This document shows positions 22,381-36,988 of a stretch of DNA of 60,000 nt, in pieces. Origin of the DNA: Adiantum capillus-veneris (taxonomy: Eukaryota; Streptophyta; Polypodiopsida; Polypodiales; Pteridaceae); NCBI GenBank assembly GCA_014529385.2, contig CM043958.1, positions 146,591,734 to 146,651,733 of the forward strand, given 5' to 3'. The notes beneath the pieces were generated by a model, which did no database searches, had not been told where the DNA came from, and saw only the letters and a program-made list of their open reading frames with translations. Within the stretch, counting starts at the first letter, position 1, and each line of letters opens with the position of its first letter. The position numbers and the translations under genes were made by a program.

Positions 22381-22986
22381 CCCTGCTCGTGGTTGAAAAG
22401 CCTACGAGAGCCGTTGCCCACCCTCAAAGAGAGAGATGCATCAATGGGCGGTTTTGACTAGAAAGGGGGGAGATAGTTCTAAATACGGATGCACCTCCTG
22501 CCCCAAACTCCTCCATTTCACTTGCCTTGCTGCTAATTTTTGGCCTTTGTTCAAAACTCGTATCCCTAGATTCCAATTTTTTGAACCATATTTTTGAAAT
22601 CGTGCAGACCTGCTAATGTCGTCACACCGCAAGCAGACAAGGATTTGCCCGCCTTTCCAATCTGTTTAGTAGACGACTTCCAGTGAAGATTCTATCAACA
22701 ATTTTATGGCCCCTAATGGGGTGTATGAACCTATGATCACCCAAAGCTTATTGTTTGCACAACCAAGTGATGTAAGTATTGCTTAATTTCAAATTTCTTG
22801 TAGGGGTTGCAGTGCGTGCACCCTAAGCTCTGTAAGCGCTCTGCAATTTGGTGTGTGATAGCGTTTTAGTGGAGCATCCTCTGTAGCTGCCTGAGCCCCT
22901 AGGTGAGATGGGGCTCTAAAAAAGTCCGAAGAAAGACCTTAAGTCAAGCATCCTGAAAAGGAGGTTGGCCCTTCTTCCCATACATT

Positions 22987-23053
<67 letters not shown>

Positions 23054-23340
23054 GTGCAAAAATTGAAATTGGAATGTTAAGTTGATGTTGAACATTTCCT
23101 CCCTTTTTGTCAAAAGGAAGCTTGTAGATAAATGCCACAATTCTATCTAGAACTTGTCATAGGAGGGAGGAAGACACACGAGCTTGAGTACGGCCTTCTA
23201 TTGTCGCCTCAACAGACACACCCCACTCCCTCTTCTCACATCGTCCCACTCTCCCTAACTAGCCTTGCTACCTAACCGCTCTTCCTTCCCCCCCTTCCCC
23301 TTTGGAGATTGGGAGGGACATGGAGATTCAACATGCTCTT
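22171..23340. other. Spacer between the two LINE remnants
   Basis: No domain is recognisable. It holds (TG)n(AG)n at about 22317-22376 and (GA)n plus poly(G) at about 22988-23052. The remaining frames are short. Confidence 0.6.
22988..23052. repeat. (GA)n tract running into a 34-base G run
   Basis: About 15 GA units are followed by an uninterrupted run of 34 G (23019-23052). Long G runs can form quadruplexes and are prone to sequencing error, so the exact length is uncertain. Confidence 0.9.
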
Positions 23341-23375
23341 CAAAATGACTTCACAATGGTTCCCCTTTCGAGTTC

Positions 23376-23930
23376 AATGCAACCAAGGGATTATTCTCTG
23401 CATGTCCCTTGCACCACACTAATGATGCCAAACTCCCCCTTTTAGTCTATTGCTAATCCTATCTCCACAATTGCTAGTGGCTTCATTAACCTTGACGCTC
23501 AAGTCTCTGGAGTGAACCCCCATCTTCCTCTATGCAACTGTAGTTGGCAGGCCCCCACGAATAATGCTCACAAAATTTTCTCAGGGCACGATCAAGGATA
23601 GGGAGCTCTCCCTGAGCTACCCATCACCTTTTCAAATGCAGTGGGACTTCCCTGGCAATGCAACCAAGGGATTATTCTCTGCATGTCCCTTGCACCAATC
23701 TAATGATGCCAAACGTCCCCCTTTCAATCTATTGCTAATCATGTCTCCACAACTGTTGGTGGCTTCATTAACCGTGACGCTCAAGTCTCTAGAGTGAACC
23801 CCCATCTTCCTCTATGAAACTGTAGTTGAGCAGGCCCCCATGAATATTGCTCACAGCATTTTCTCATGGCACGCTCAAGGATTTAGAGCTCTCCCTCACC
23901 TACCCATCACCTTTTCAATTGTAGCGGCTA
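23376..23930. repeat. 281-bp direct tandem duplication in LINE 2
   Basis: AATGCAACCAAGGGATTATT and the ~260 bp after it recur with a period of 281 bp (starts 23376 and 23657). The copies differ by small substitutions and indels, so the duplication is old. 281 is not a multiple of three, so it would shift any frame. Confidence 0.88.
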
Positions 23931-24389
23931 ACCCGATGAGGAGCTCCACTCATAATGTGCACTCAGGTTAGAACCAAATGTTCCTCTTTGAAGCTCACGT
24001 GCAAATACAAGAGGACTTAGGTACAAATATTCATACTTTGAATAATCTCTTAATGGTAACACCCACTTTGGGGTTCCTAATTGTCCTCAAGAGGGTAATG
24101 TGCATTTTCAAGGCCTATTACATATTGAGCTCCATGGGGATAAAGATGGGCAAGAAAGGGACTGCAGAGAAGAAGATGAAGTTTATTTTGAGAAAGGTGT
24201 CACTAGGGCCTACCCAAGAACTTGCGCAATGGCATCTCCAACTTCAAGATAGAGTAGTCATAGGGCTGATTCATGGGATCATGCCCTCCTTATAAACTCT
24301 AAATAATTGGATATCACATACTCAGGATAACAAAAACCTTCAAACTTTCATGTTCAATACTTGCCCAACAATTTTTAATTTTTTGAAAG

Positions 24390-25417
24390 GATCCTAGCTC
24401 TGCCCTTTAAGTTGTTAGCCAAGGCCAATGGCTCATTAGGAATACTCCCCTTTTTGTTCGTAATAAAAACAAGGGGTTTAACCGTAAGGGTTGTAAACCT
24501 ACTAAAGCCCTTGTTTGGGTGGATTTTCTTGATCTCCTTATTGAGCTTTACCTCTAGCTTAAGAACATTCGAATTGTGTAGGGAAAGTTTTGGGCCAGAG
24601 AGCTATAATTGGGATTAACCCCAAGTGGGATCCCCAATTTCTTGTTGAAGGTGATCTCAATATAGAAATCAAAACCACTGTCCCTATTAAGGAAACTCTC
24701 TTCACCTTCAAAGTGTAGTTTACAAAAATCTCCCCAATGCGTGTTTCAAACAAGGGAATCATTTAAAGGGTTTCCCTGATTTAAGACCTCAGACTCCTCA
24801 AGAAGAACCTCCTCAAGATCCTAAAGACTCCTTCTAGCCTATGGCTAAAAGAAATAGTGCTAAAAATCCTAAGGACTCTAGGCAATCCAATCCCAAGAGT
24901 AAGAATAGTTTTAGCCCTCTTCTTGTGGATGTTTTTGACCCTTTCAACTATGATCTTCCCAATCCTAACATCACTTCCAACGATGAAGACTCTCCTAATG
25001 ATGATGACCCAAAGGAATTGGAATAGGGACCTCTACTTTCTCCTCTTAATCATAATCAGGGAGTTCATGGTCAATCCAATGCAATTCCTCTATATAGTCC
25101 TATGAATCAAGCAAGATGGTTGCCCTCTAATTCTTCCTCTGTCTCTGAGGATAGTACCATTCCCAACACTCAAGACAAGGGGAAATAGAAAATAGAAGAA
25201 GATCCTTTTGTTTCCTAGATTCAAGAGCATGACAATTTTGCAAAAGCACAACTTGCACTCGATACAAACAAATCAATTGACATATGCATGGCCCACGTTG
25301 AGGAGGAAAGGCTACCTCAATCACAACCTACCTCAACCAAAAGAAAGAAGGAATTAAACAAGGATCTATAACCAGGGCCTCTACTATCCTTACCAAACCC
25401 TCCAAAAGCAGTAAAAC
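24390..25417 (+). pseudogene. LINE 2 ORF1 remnant
   Basis: Read across frames, the segment gives the DUF4283-type pattern: KLLAKANGSLGILPF, then WVDFLDLL, KVISI and SLLRKLSSPSKC, followed by a Pro/Ser/Asp-rich linker (24.78-25.03 kb) and an alkaline tail (STKRKKELNK). The expected zinc knuckle is not clearly readable. Several stops and frameshifts are present. Confidence 0.55.
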
Positions 25418-25910
25418 ATGAAGTGTCCTCCCATTCAAGCTATCACCCTTAATTGCAAGGGATTATCTGACCCTCTCAGAGATCAAGCTATTAGAAATTG
25501 AATTGTTGATGCCAGTCTAAAACATGATTTTATTTGTCTACAGGAAGTCAAGACCATCTACTAATCTTCAAAGGATGGGTTCCAATTACGAATGGTTTTA
25601 CACCAACCATTTTCATGGAAGAGGGGGAGATTCATTATCCATCTCAAACAAATACAGAGATTTAATCCTACAAGTTCATCACTCCACTGTAGGAAATTGG
25701 ATAGATGTTACTCTGTACAGTCCCTTCAACTACACAATTGTGTCTGTTTATGCTTCTAAGTCTATAGCTGAAAGGATTTTCTCATGGTTGAAATTATCTA
25801 GCTTACATGGTCCTTGTGTATTTGCAGGAGACGTTAATATGGTTGAGAGTTTTCATGACAGATGGAAAACACTTGGAAAAACTGTAAGTGGTGTAGAGAA
25901 AAGTAACTAG
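25418..25910 (+). pseudogene. LINE 2 ORF2 endonuclease domain (truncated)
   Basis: It begins near an ATG at 25418. Motifs of APE-type LINE endonuclease follow: ITLNCKGLSDPLRDQAIRN, FICLQEVK, GRGGDSLSIS and CVFAGDVNMVES (Asn, Glu and the GD-N box). An in-frame TGA at about 25498-25500 (TGG to TGA is possible) and a frameshift near 25555 break it. It stops at 25910 without RT sequence. Confidence 0.8.
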
Positions 25911-26460
25911 GAATAGTTAGTTATCAAGCTAAAGCTGCTATATATTTTAGAGAACACTAGCATTAGGGCCAAAAACAGCTAGAAAAGGGCTGTTTGTTAA
26001 TCTAAGGATTAAAGAATAGTCCAATAGTCATTTGAAATTTATACAAAAGTATGACACTCTTGTCTCCTCTATCTTGGGTCTTGATGGTCCTATTTTGGTG
26101 GAGAACGGCTAAATGTCTTGATCATAAGGCCGAAACTGCTATATTTAAGTGCTTTCGATGAATAAGCCCATTAAATTTGTAGGTCAAAGTATTGAAGTGT
26201 GACCTTTTGATCTATTTTATATTTCAAAAAATATTTATCAAAATATATGAAATCTCTGTTTGAAGGCTCTAAAAACAAGGTCATTTATGACAAATTACCT
26301 ATTTTTTTCAAACGTCTACTTTTTTCACCTTCCCTCCATTTTGTGAGAGCTTGCTTCTTTTCGTCATTGTATTTTCATTTCTCTTCTCTGATCTCTGAGT
26401 TTCCATGGCGTCTTCTACATGTCGCCCTTCTCATACATAGCTTCTTGTGACTTTCATAAC
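25911..26460. other. Spacer without recognisable content
   Basis: No open frame of note and no repeat that I can relate to other parts of the window. The sequence is AT-rich. Confidence 0.5.
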
Positions 26461-26469
26461 GTTAGAGAG

Positions 26470-27651
26470 GATGGTCTTTGGAAACCCCAAGTCTTTTCGT
26501 GTGAATGACTGTGTAAGAATGCTTCCTTCATGCAAAGGTGTACACAGAGTGAAGATAACCAAACAAGATAAAATAAAAACCATTGGAAAGGTCGTGTTCT
26601 AGCTTTCAAAGTGATCGATAATGGTTGGCTAGCTAAAGTTCAACATGTATACATGGCCAAGGATATGACGTTAACATCCTCCACTCCTCTTACTGTAAGG
26701 AATATAAAATCTTATCTATTTGAAACAATTAATTTAACATTCTCTCATTGTTCTTTCTCATTTTTTATTCCATTTCAGATATCTCTCCTTCAACAACTGT
26801 GGAAGTGGCAGCCCGTGGAGAGCCTCATTGAAACATTCAAAGCAATGCATAAGGGGATTGCAGATGTTATGTCTGATGACATGCCACCTTATTTTTACAA
26901 AACAATGGATTTGTTTCTCTATTTTGTAGAATACAGGGTTCCATCAAGAGAAGGTGCCTATGGAGAACCACATCAGTTACCTGTTCCCACCATAAGATCA
27001 CTTGATTGGGAAGCTCCTGATGCATGTACTATATCAAGCTTCAAATCCAAGATCAAAGAAGACATCATTAAAGCTATGTCTCCTGGTAGGATTTCAAAAA
27101 GGATTAAAGTTCAATGGTTATTGCCTATACATGTCTTTGTGGCATGTTTCAAAACAATAGATTTTCAGACGACAAAAACGATGTGGCTTAATAGAAGACT
27201 GTCTATGACTGAACTGGATATTGTAATTGGAGAAGGATGGAGTACCAAAGAAACTTTCCATATTTGTGATAATATCAGTTGTAGAGTAAACCCAAACTCT
27301 ATGTCTATCTCATACCAACTATGTCGTCAATGATTAGTGATGGGCTATGGCTATAGGAGATGGAGAAGCAAGCTAGGTAATTGGGTTCCTCTCGACTTTG
27401 AGGAAAATTGTCCAGAGTTTGAACAAAAAATCATATTCCATCCATACACTCAGCAAAGAAGCATGATAGTAACAAAAAATTGGAGACTATAGGATGTTAG
27501 AGAATCTCTTGAGTTGCTTGATGAAACATCTCCATATTATAGATTCAAAGTGGATGGCATTGTTGTGATTACAAGGATGGAGGATTCAACCTCTTGCATC
27601 ACATGTCTTCCCCCAAAAAGAGTTGTAATTGAGCCACTTGCAAGGACTTGA
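26470..27651 (+). pseudogene. Unrecognised gene-like remnant with a probable intron
   Basis: From 26611 one frame stays open to a TGA at 27331 and then continues in the same frame past a TAG at 27490 to a TGA at 27649. About 345 codons therefore show coding character with two stops. A plausible intron of 84 bp (26695-26778) has donor ACT/GTAAGG and a pyrimidine-rich acceptor TTCCATTTCAG. The predicted protein is helical, with patches such as SLDWEAPDACTISSFKSKI and LDETSPYYRFKVDGIVVI. I do not recognise the family. It faces the histone-like sequence on the other strand, tail to tail. Confidence 0.45.
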
Positions 27652-27920
27652 CAAAACTGGAGTTCACTGTTGTAATTATTACATTTTACAAACACATGTG
27701 TCTTTTCTACCTTGTTGTGATCATTATATGTGGTTTTAAATCTAGATGACACCATAATACACAATCAAGAATCAAATAGTTGGTATTAAATTTTGAAGTA
27801 CAAAATTATGAACAACCAAATGGTGTATGTTCATCGGACAAAATGAACAAAAGTGTACATAACCTTTGTGGAGTAATCAATCATGAATCTCCACTTTTCT
27901 TCCATCCTCAAAGACCCTTT
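27652..27920. other. Spacer between convergent remnants
   Basis: AT-rich, no domain seen. A short minus-strand frame at 27537-27764 is antisense to the end of the previous remnant and shows no family features. Confidence 0.5.
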
Positions 27921-28542
27921 TTATTTTGTGTTTAGGAGGGGGTGAATTCGGTTCAGGAGGGGTGGTGGTGAGTTACGTTCCCTAGGAGGTGATGAATTGG
28001 GTTCCTCGGGGCTTATCATGGGGGACTTGGCAGTGGGTTCTACAAGGGGTGATGCTTTGGGCTCCTGAGGGGTGGTTGGCTTGGGAGACTTGGAAACCTT
28101 CTTTGGAAACACGAATGGAAGTTTGAAAGGTGAGACAGGCTTTTCCCCTTTATCGTTCTTAGCTGAACGACGCTTTTGAACCTTGAATTTCAATGGTGAA
28201 TGGAATGGAGGGTCCTTTGCTTCTGGTTTTGTTTTTGTAGGGCTCTTCTACTTGCATAGCCATAGCCTTTTCAAGATCCCTCATAAGACACTTGAAGTCA
28301 AAGGAAATACATCCCCCAATGAGGCCCTTGCAGGCATACACCAATAGTTAGCAAAGGAGAAACACATACCTGAGGCAGATAAATAGCACAGTATCACCAA
28401 CCTCAATGTTTGGGTTTGCAGGCATACTTGTGTCCTGAGGGAATATGTCACAGTACACCTCCTCATCCCCATACATGGAGACATCCACAACCATTTGGCC
28501 TATAACTTTTTCATAAAGGAGGGAGTTGGATGCTCTAAAAAT
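27921..28542 (-). pseudogene. Downstream coding-like extension of the histone H3-like sequence
   Basis: After the stop at 28543 the same frame continues with coding character (QMVVDVSMYGDEEVYCDIF, then NPNIEVGDTVLF) as far as a TAA near 28345, and again to 28159. A neighbouring frame (27921-28193) is Lys- and Pro-rich with SPxxP-like repeats. I cannot assign a function. It may be the 3' end of the same ancestral transcript or an unrelated remnant. Confidence 0.35.
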
Positions 28543-29220
28543 TTATGCTCGCTTTGTAAGGATAGCATATTCTAATATCATGTCTTTCTCCCTCTCAACC
28601 TCCCTGCCTGCTTTAATATCCTTGGCCATTTTTGTTTCATACTGATCTGTAACATCTTCAATGACAACCCACGACTTCTTCTGCTGCCTAGAAGGAGGAT
28701 AATGTAAAATTTTATAGGCCCTAATATCCTCACTAGGAATTGGCTCCAGAGCCTTAACAAACTTGTACCTCAGCCTTGACACAAGCACAAAATTTTTGCT
28801 CATAAGTGTGACCCTGTGAGAAAATGCAGCTACAATGTAGCTATCATTCATGAAATCTATTAAGAAATCCTCAGCAACCTCTTGAAGGCACATCAAGGCT
28901 TGCAATTTCCACCTTACTGAAACAAAAGTTTTACTTCTCATCATGCTAACCAATCTGTATGATATCTCCTTGACTACTCTCATGAAGGGCAACCTAGGGA
29001 TAAGAAAACAAGTAGATTTTTGTGCTTTCCTTATCTCCCTTAAAGATTTCACTTCATAATACATCCTCTTCCTAGCAATGGGCCTCTGACGAGATTTTGG
29101 AACTGGCTTCTCCTATTCATCCTTCTTTGATTCTGGCTTGGCAATTGATTTCTCTTGGTTGTCATCATGTTTCTATGGGACTTTGTAAACCTTTTTAGCG
29201 GTTTACTTTGTTCTTGCCAT
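28543..29220 (-). pseudogene. Divergent histone H3-like gene with CENH3-like residues (broken)
   Basis: The ATG at 29220 opens ARTK, a stop, then TAKK, the start of histone H3 with codon 6 as TAA. Further stops are at codons 16 and 36. From codon 53 the frame is open for 173 codons. The H3 fold is readable: LREIRKAQKST (alpha N), FLIPRLPFMRVVKEIS (alpha 1), RWKLQALMCLQEVAEDFL (alpha 2) and HRVTLMSKNFVLVSRL (loop 2 and alpha 3). Arg-Trp before alpha 2, LIP, AED-F-L, RVTLM and a longer loop 1 are features of centromeric H3 (CENH3) rather than canonical H3. About 70 residues follow where H3 normally ends. No intron is seen in the fold, which suggests a retrocopy. Family assignment is firm; the CENH3 subtype is an inference. 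Confidence 0.72.
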
Positions 29221-32267
<3,047 letters not shown>

Positions 32268-33420
32268 TTGCCCTGCCCGTCCACTCCCTTTTGCTCCTCT
32301 CCCATTCTAGCACAGGGTGGTGTGGGGTATTCGTACACTACTGAGGGTCGAGAGGAAATTCTAGAGGAGAGCCCAAGTGAGAATTTGTTGGCTATTGTCA
32401 TGGATGGTGGTGACATGGAATTGTACACAAAAGCATATGACATATTCAATCCTCAATTTGATCTTGCAATTATGTTCGAAAAATTGAAAGATTTTCTACT
32501 AGAGGAGGTCAAAGAATTTGAGGAGGCAGTTGAGGGTCAGTGTTTTATATGGATGGTAAGAGTTATTGTCATCTAAGTGAAATTACTACCAACCCAATTG
32601 AGAAGGGCAAAGTAACAAGGAGATAGGAAGATTTTCCAAGAAGTCTTCTTTTGTTTTTCCATTGAGCATTTCTTGTTCTGTCCATTCAAAGCCCGCAACC
32701 TTGTTCCAAAGGAAGTTGCCTTTATTTTCTATTTGCTCATTAAAGTTGACATGCAAGTCAAAGGTCAAGATGAAGTGAAAGATACAAACAAAGAGGGAAC
32801 AAATACAAATGTTTCCACAGTCCTGTAGCTTGAGAAAAGTGAAGTTCTAGAGGAGGAAGAAATTGATGCTGTAGCTGAGGAGCATGAGAGTTCAAATTTT
32901 GATGTTGCTCAATTTAGAGCTAGTACTGTCATTGATGAGCCCACAGAGGAGGTAGAGTAATATGAGGCCTCTCTTACTATTCCAAGTCTTCCCTTCTTTT
33001 ATATCAATGGAAAAGAGTATATCCCTCTCCACCATATTCAATGCCTGCTTAATATCATGGAGGACTATTGTATTGCAACCATTTCTAAAGCTTTCGAGGT
33101 GGAAAAGACTTCATTGATACAAAAGAAGAGTCAAAGGAGGAGTTTTTGGCACTTGATCTGCAGACATCCGATAACTCATTTCTTCTTGCTCCTGATGCAC
33201 TTGCTCTATGCATGAAAAGAGTGGAAGAGGAGAAACCTACTTTTAAAGATGAGAATATTGAGAAGAATCTTGTTGAGTTGGTATCCAATCTTTTGGGAGA
33301 GATTTTAAGTTAAAGGAGGTAGAAAAGGACATTGACAAAATAGAGGTGACTGGATCATGCAATCTCCTTCAAGAAAGAGTCATTACCGAGAATGAGTTGC
33401 AAAAGGTAGGCTCAGGTTCA
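32268..33420 (+). other. Anonymous sequence with weak coding character
   Basis: Several short plus-strand frames carry acidic stretches, such as FLLEEVKEFEEAVEG near 32.5 kb and LEEEEIDAVAEEHESS near 32.85 kb, followed by FFYINGKEYIPLHHIQCLLN near 33.0 kb. Stops and frame changes separate them. This could be an old gene or element fragment; I do not recognise it. Confidence 0.25.
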
Positions 33421-33704
33421 CCCTGATCTCCCTTCCTACAATCTTCTTATGTTTTAAATTTTTTGTTATTTATTTATTACTTCTTGTTTTGCAGATTGAA
33501 CTCCTTCCTTGACAAGGATACTTGGGTTTGCTTCTTCTTTGCCCCCTCTCTTTCTCGTACATTTGAAAAATGAAGTCCTCGCTTGATAGTGAGATTTTTC
33601 CATTCTTTGAGTATCCCATGTTGCAAGGGGTCCTTGTTTTGCAAAATATGGTCCATCTAAGTAGAGAATATTCTTTTTTAAAAAGAAAAAATATTACTTG
33701 AACT

Positions 33705-33916
33705 CATTAGGTCTCCCCAATCTCAAAAAATTGAAAATTCTTTCCAAACATATTAAGTGCATAAGTGAAGGGTGAGTTTAGGAAATGAAAAGAAAGATGA
33801 AGGTGGAAAGTCAAAAGACATATGAAGGTAAAAAGTCAAAAGACCTTTTGTGTCCATATAAAGAGGTGTTTCTGTTCTATTTTATTTTGCCTTTAGCGTT
33901 TTCTTCTCTTTAAAGT

Positions 33917-33920
<4 letters not shown>
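33705..33920 (+). repeat. Dispersed repeat copy B
   Basis: Matches the reverse complement of 540-738. It includes GTCTCCCCAATCTCAAAAAA, AAGTGCATAAGTGAAGGGTG and TGTGTCCATATAAAGAG. Copy B has an extra partial duplication of the AAAGTCAAAAGAC block. Confidence 0.62.

Positions 33921-33962
<42 letters not shown>
33920..33962. repeat. (TC)n microsatellite
   Basis: About 21 TC units directly after dispersed repeat copy B. Confidence 0.95.
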
Positions 33963-33964
<2 letters not shown>

Positions 33965-34418
33965 CCCTTCTTAGCTAATACTATTGTAAATCTACGTGCT
34001 TCGTCATTGTGCGTTGCTATGTGCTATAGACTAATGTATCGCTTTTGTTGTTGTTGAGGGAATCTTTGAATTAGGAATAACCTTTTAGTTTTTTTGAAGC
34101 CATTAGTATTAGTAACTCATTAGATACAATGTGAAAAACTATACAAACAATAAGAAGTAATTGAATACTCACCAAGTAATATGTGATGTCTTTTTCTCCC
34201 CAAGGATAAAAATTATTAAAAGCTTTATTGCCTTCTTAAAGTCATATGCATAAGTAGTTGAGTTGACTTGTTGTCTCAAGATTTTTAAAAATTATCGAGC
34301 TTTGTTCACACTTCTATACGTTTGTTGGCTACATCTGGTCTACTTTTGACATTGGTTGTTATGACACAAAGATCCTTCCAGCAGTTCCACATAGCATCTT
34401 GTTTGTTGTCATGGTTGC

Positions 34419-34766
34419 TCAGAAATCTTCTAGCTTTTGCTCCTCCCATTGAAAAACATCACCCGTCCCTTTAGAAAGAGTAGGATCTTTTTTTTTAGAT
34501 GCACCTGACCCACCATGGAAACCCATTTGAGAGAGCAAAGCCTCACATTTTTCTATGCACTCGTCTGCAAGTGTACTCGGCTTAATGGAATAATCATAAT
34601 AAAGATGAAGTCGAAGTAATTTGTCTAAGATTCTAATCTCTGCATGCATTGAACATATAAGTACATTTTTTAAATCTATTGCTAGAATTGGATCCCAAAT
34701 CATAGAAGACGATGGATAGTCAATGATCACATTATTCTTCGATGGTGGTTTCCATTTTTGAAGCAA
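34419..34766 (-). other. Unrecognised 115-codon frame
   Basis: The frame is open for 115 codons and includes IDYPSSSMIWDPILAIDLK and ADECIEKCEALLSQMGFHG. It looks more coding-like than its surroundings, but I see no domain, partner or splice context. It may be part of a decayed element. Confidence 0.25.
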
Positions 34767-35380
34767 AGAAAATCTTCTTTCACTTTCTCGTTCTTTTTTG
34801 GTTTGAAAGCGTAGATTTGTGACACCGTGTTATGCTTGATTTCCCTTTTGAAGAACTCCTCTAAAAATTCATGTAAGATTTGTACTATGTTGAAAAAAAT
34901 CATCTCTATTGAATGGTTGGAACTAAGACAAGGCTCTTCCTTCCAATGTCAACCCAAATCCCTCGTATTGAGTATGGAAATCTGCAATCTGTTCTGGTTC
35001 GCGAGTCCTAAATCACCAATGGCATGAAAAATATATTGATAAATAATGTTGTATTTCCATTCTCATTTTATAAGGTTGCATGATTAACAAGACATTTAAC
35101 TGTGTGATGGTATAACATGTCTTATGTGAACAAAATGCTTGGACCATTAAGAACATCTTACTTGGTTTATGTAAGGATAATAAGCAAAGAGCATGTACCT
35201 TTTTGCAATGATAGTAATAACACTATAAATTTTTTTTCTAGGAAGCCACTACATGAAAGTGGTCATAAACTATTCTCTTGAATTACATGTTTTATTTCCT
35301 ACTCATGCCAAAACAACCCACGAGTTAAATACAAAAACATTATTGCTTGGCATGTATAGTGAAAGGAGTGTAAGGTTTAT
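34767..35380. other. Spacer before the solo LTR
   Basis: AT-rich; no gene or known repeat seen. Confidence 0.5.
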
Positions 35381-35757
35381 TGTCATAATAATCAATATCT
35401 AATTCTCCTAAATGATTTTCTCATGTTAAACTGATCATTTAATATGGGGAAGTGCCAGGGGAGAAAAAGCTAGAATATTGGTTAAGCTAGCAGACCGGCC
35501 ACAATAGGGATCCAAAGGAGGGAAGATAGGGATCCAAAGGGGGGGATATCTTCAAAAGAGCCATGTGCAACAATGGGCTAAAAATACCCTAAGGTTCAGC
35601 CCATTAAGACTTCCAAAATGCTAAGGTTCCAAAATTCAAAGGTTGTGTCCAAAGGTCAACCATGGGGGGAATAGGATGCTTTGTGTGTGACCCAAAAGTC
35701 TTTATCAATCCCTACATAGGAGAGGGCGAGCCTTGGGAGTAGGGGATGAGAGAGAAA

Positions 35758-35794
<37 letters not shown>

Positions 35795-36988
35795 GCTCCC
35801 TTTACACAAAAGGGAATGAGGGACACATGTCAGCTCCCTAGCCCAGATGCCCACAAGGTGTACCCAATTCCTATTGGATGGCCTTGGAGGTGGACCAATG
35901 AGAATTAGGCTAGATTAAATCTAGTTTAATTAATTTAAAAACACTTAATAAAAGAACCAATGAGAATTAAGCTCTCTAGAAGACTATTGGACTGTCTCCC
36001 AAGGGGTCCAATGAGCATTCAACAGCCCAATGGCTTGCTTGATTCCTATTGGCTAGGAGGCAAAGGGGTCCAATGAGAGTTTAGTTGAATTATTAAATTA
36101 CCTAAAGCTCTCACAAAATGGGAAAGGGGGACACATGTTAGAAGGCTATCACTTATGCTGCTTAATTGTCATTGGCTAGCCCTAGGGAGGTCCAATGAGA
36201 CAGTAGCATGAGCAAATAGCAAGAGGGGTCGACCAAGAGAGAGAGGGGGCTGATTTTTACAAGGCATTATTGGCACACACACTCACACAATCTCATGTGT
36301 GAAGTGAAGAAGACTCTCTCTCCTTCTCAAGCTTTAATGTAAAGCTTATCACCTACTCCAAGCTTGTGAGAAGGGAGGCCTACACCAACAACTCTTGGCT
36401 TTGTGATGCAAATCCAACCAAGAGCCAAGCTTCAATGCATGCTCATCTCCTCTACCATGCTAATTACTAAGCTAAGCTATGTAATATGAGTGATTATGTG
36501 AGGAGATGTACATCTTTCTCGTAAGACTACTCCTTCTTCCTCTCAATCTACTCTCATACCCCGCTAGCTCTCACCATCTTCGAAGGTGTGTGAGGTCTTG
36601 GGTCTGAGACCGGAGACAATTGATGTTGCGTTCGATAAGTGTTTTGCTTAGTGCATGAAGCTTTCATCTTCATTGCACTAGCTAGTTTTGAAGGAACACA
36701 AAGGATTGTATTGTACAATGTCTCTCTTAATGGGAGAAACCATAATACAAAGCCTTTTGGAGGGGGGACCGGCTCCATGTAAATCCGGTCCTCAACTGTT
36801 ATCAATAGCTTAATTTCTCTCTCTTTTGAAAGTATTGTTCATGCTATCTAACTAGGTGTTATGCTTTTTGTTGCTCTCTCCACCCAAGCACTCTTGTAAT
36901 TCTCATTAGGAATCTATTCTAATGAAATGCCCACTATGTTCATGCTAATTTCCGCTACACACAAGTTTTTAGGCCATTAAAGGTTACA
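35381..36988 (+). repeat. Solo LTR of the E1/E2 family
   Basis: It starts TGTCATAATAATC and ends AAGGTTACA, with no internal element sequence on either side. TTTAT precedes and TTTAC follows, a target duplication with one change. It carries a (CA)n tract at 35759-35792 and the CCAAT/ATTGG cluster. Solo LTRs arise by recombination between the two LTRs of one element. Confidence 0.92.

Larger units (their letters stand above)
23340..25910 (+). mobile_element. L1-type LINE remnant 2 (ORF1 and endonuclease, no RT)
   Basis: A decayed ORF1 region (24.3-25.4 kb) is followed by an APE-type endonuclease segment to 25910, where similarity ends before any reverse transcriptase. The 5' part contains a 281-bp tandem duplication. 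Frames change often. No poly(A) tail or target duplication is seen. It differs in sequence from LINE 1, so it is a separate insertion. Confidence 0.72.
33421..34418. other. Spacer with dispersed repeat copy B
   Basis: No gene seen. It contains the repeat copy at 33705-33920, a (TC)n tract and AT-rich sequence. Confidence 0.5.

Noticed and set aside
28321-28368. A 43-nt GT-AG intron with a CTAAC branch site in the histone-like extension
   Set aside because: The sequence fits consensus sites but is shorter than plant introns normally are, and it would shift the frame; not annotated.
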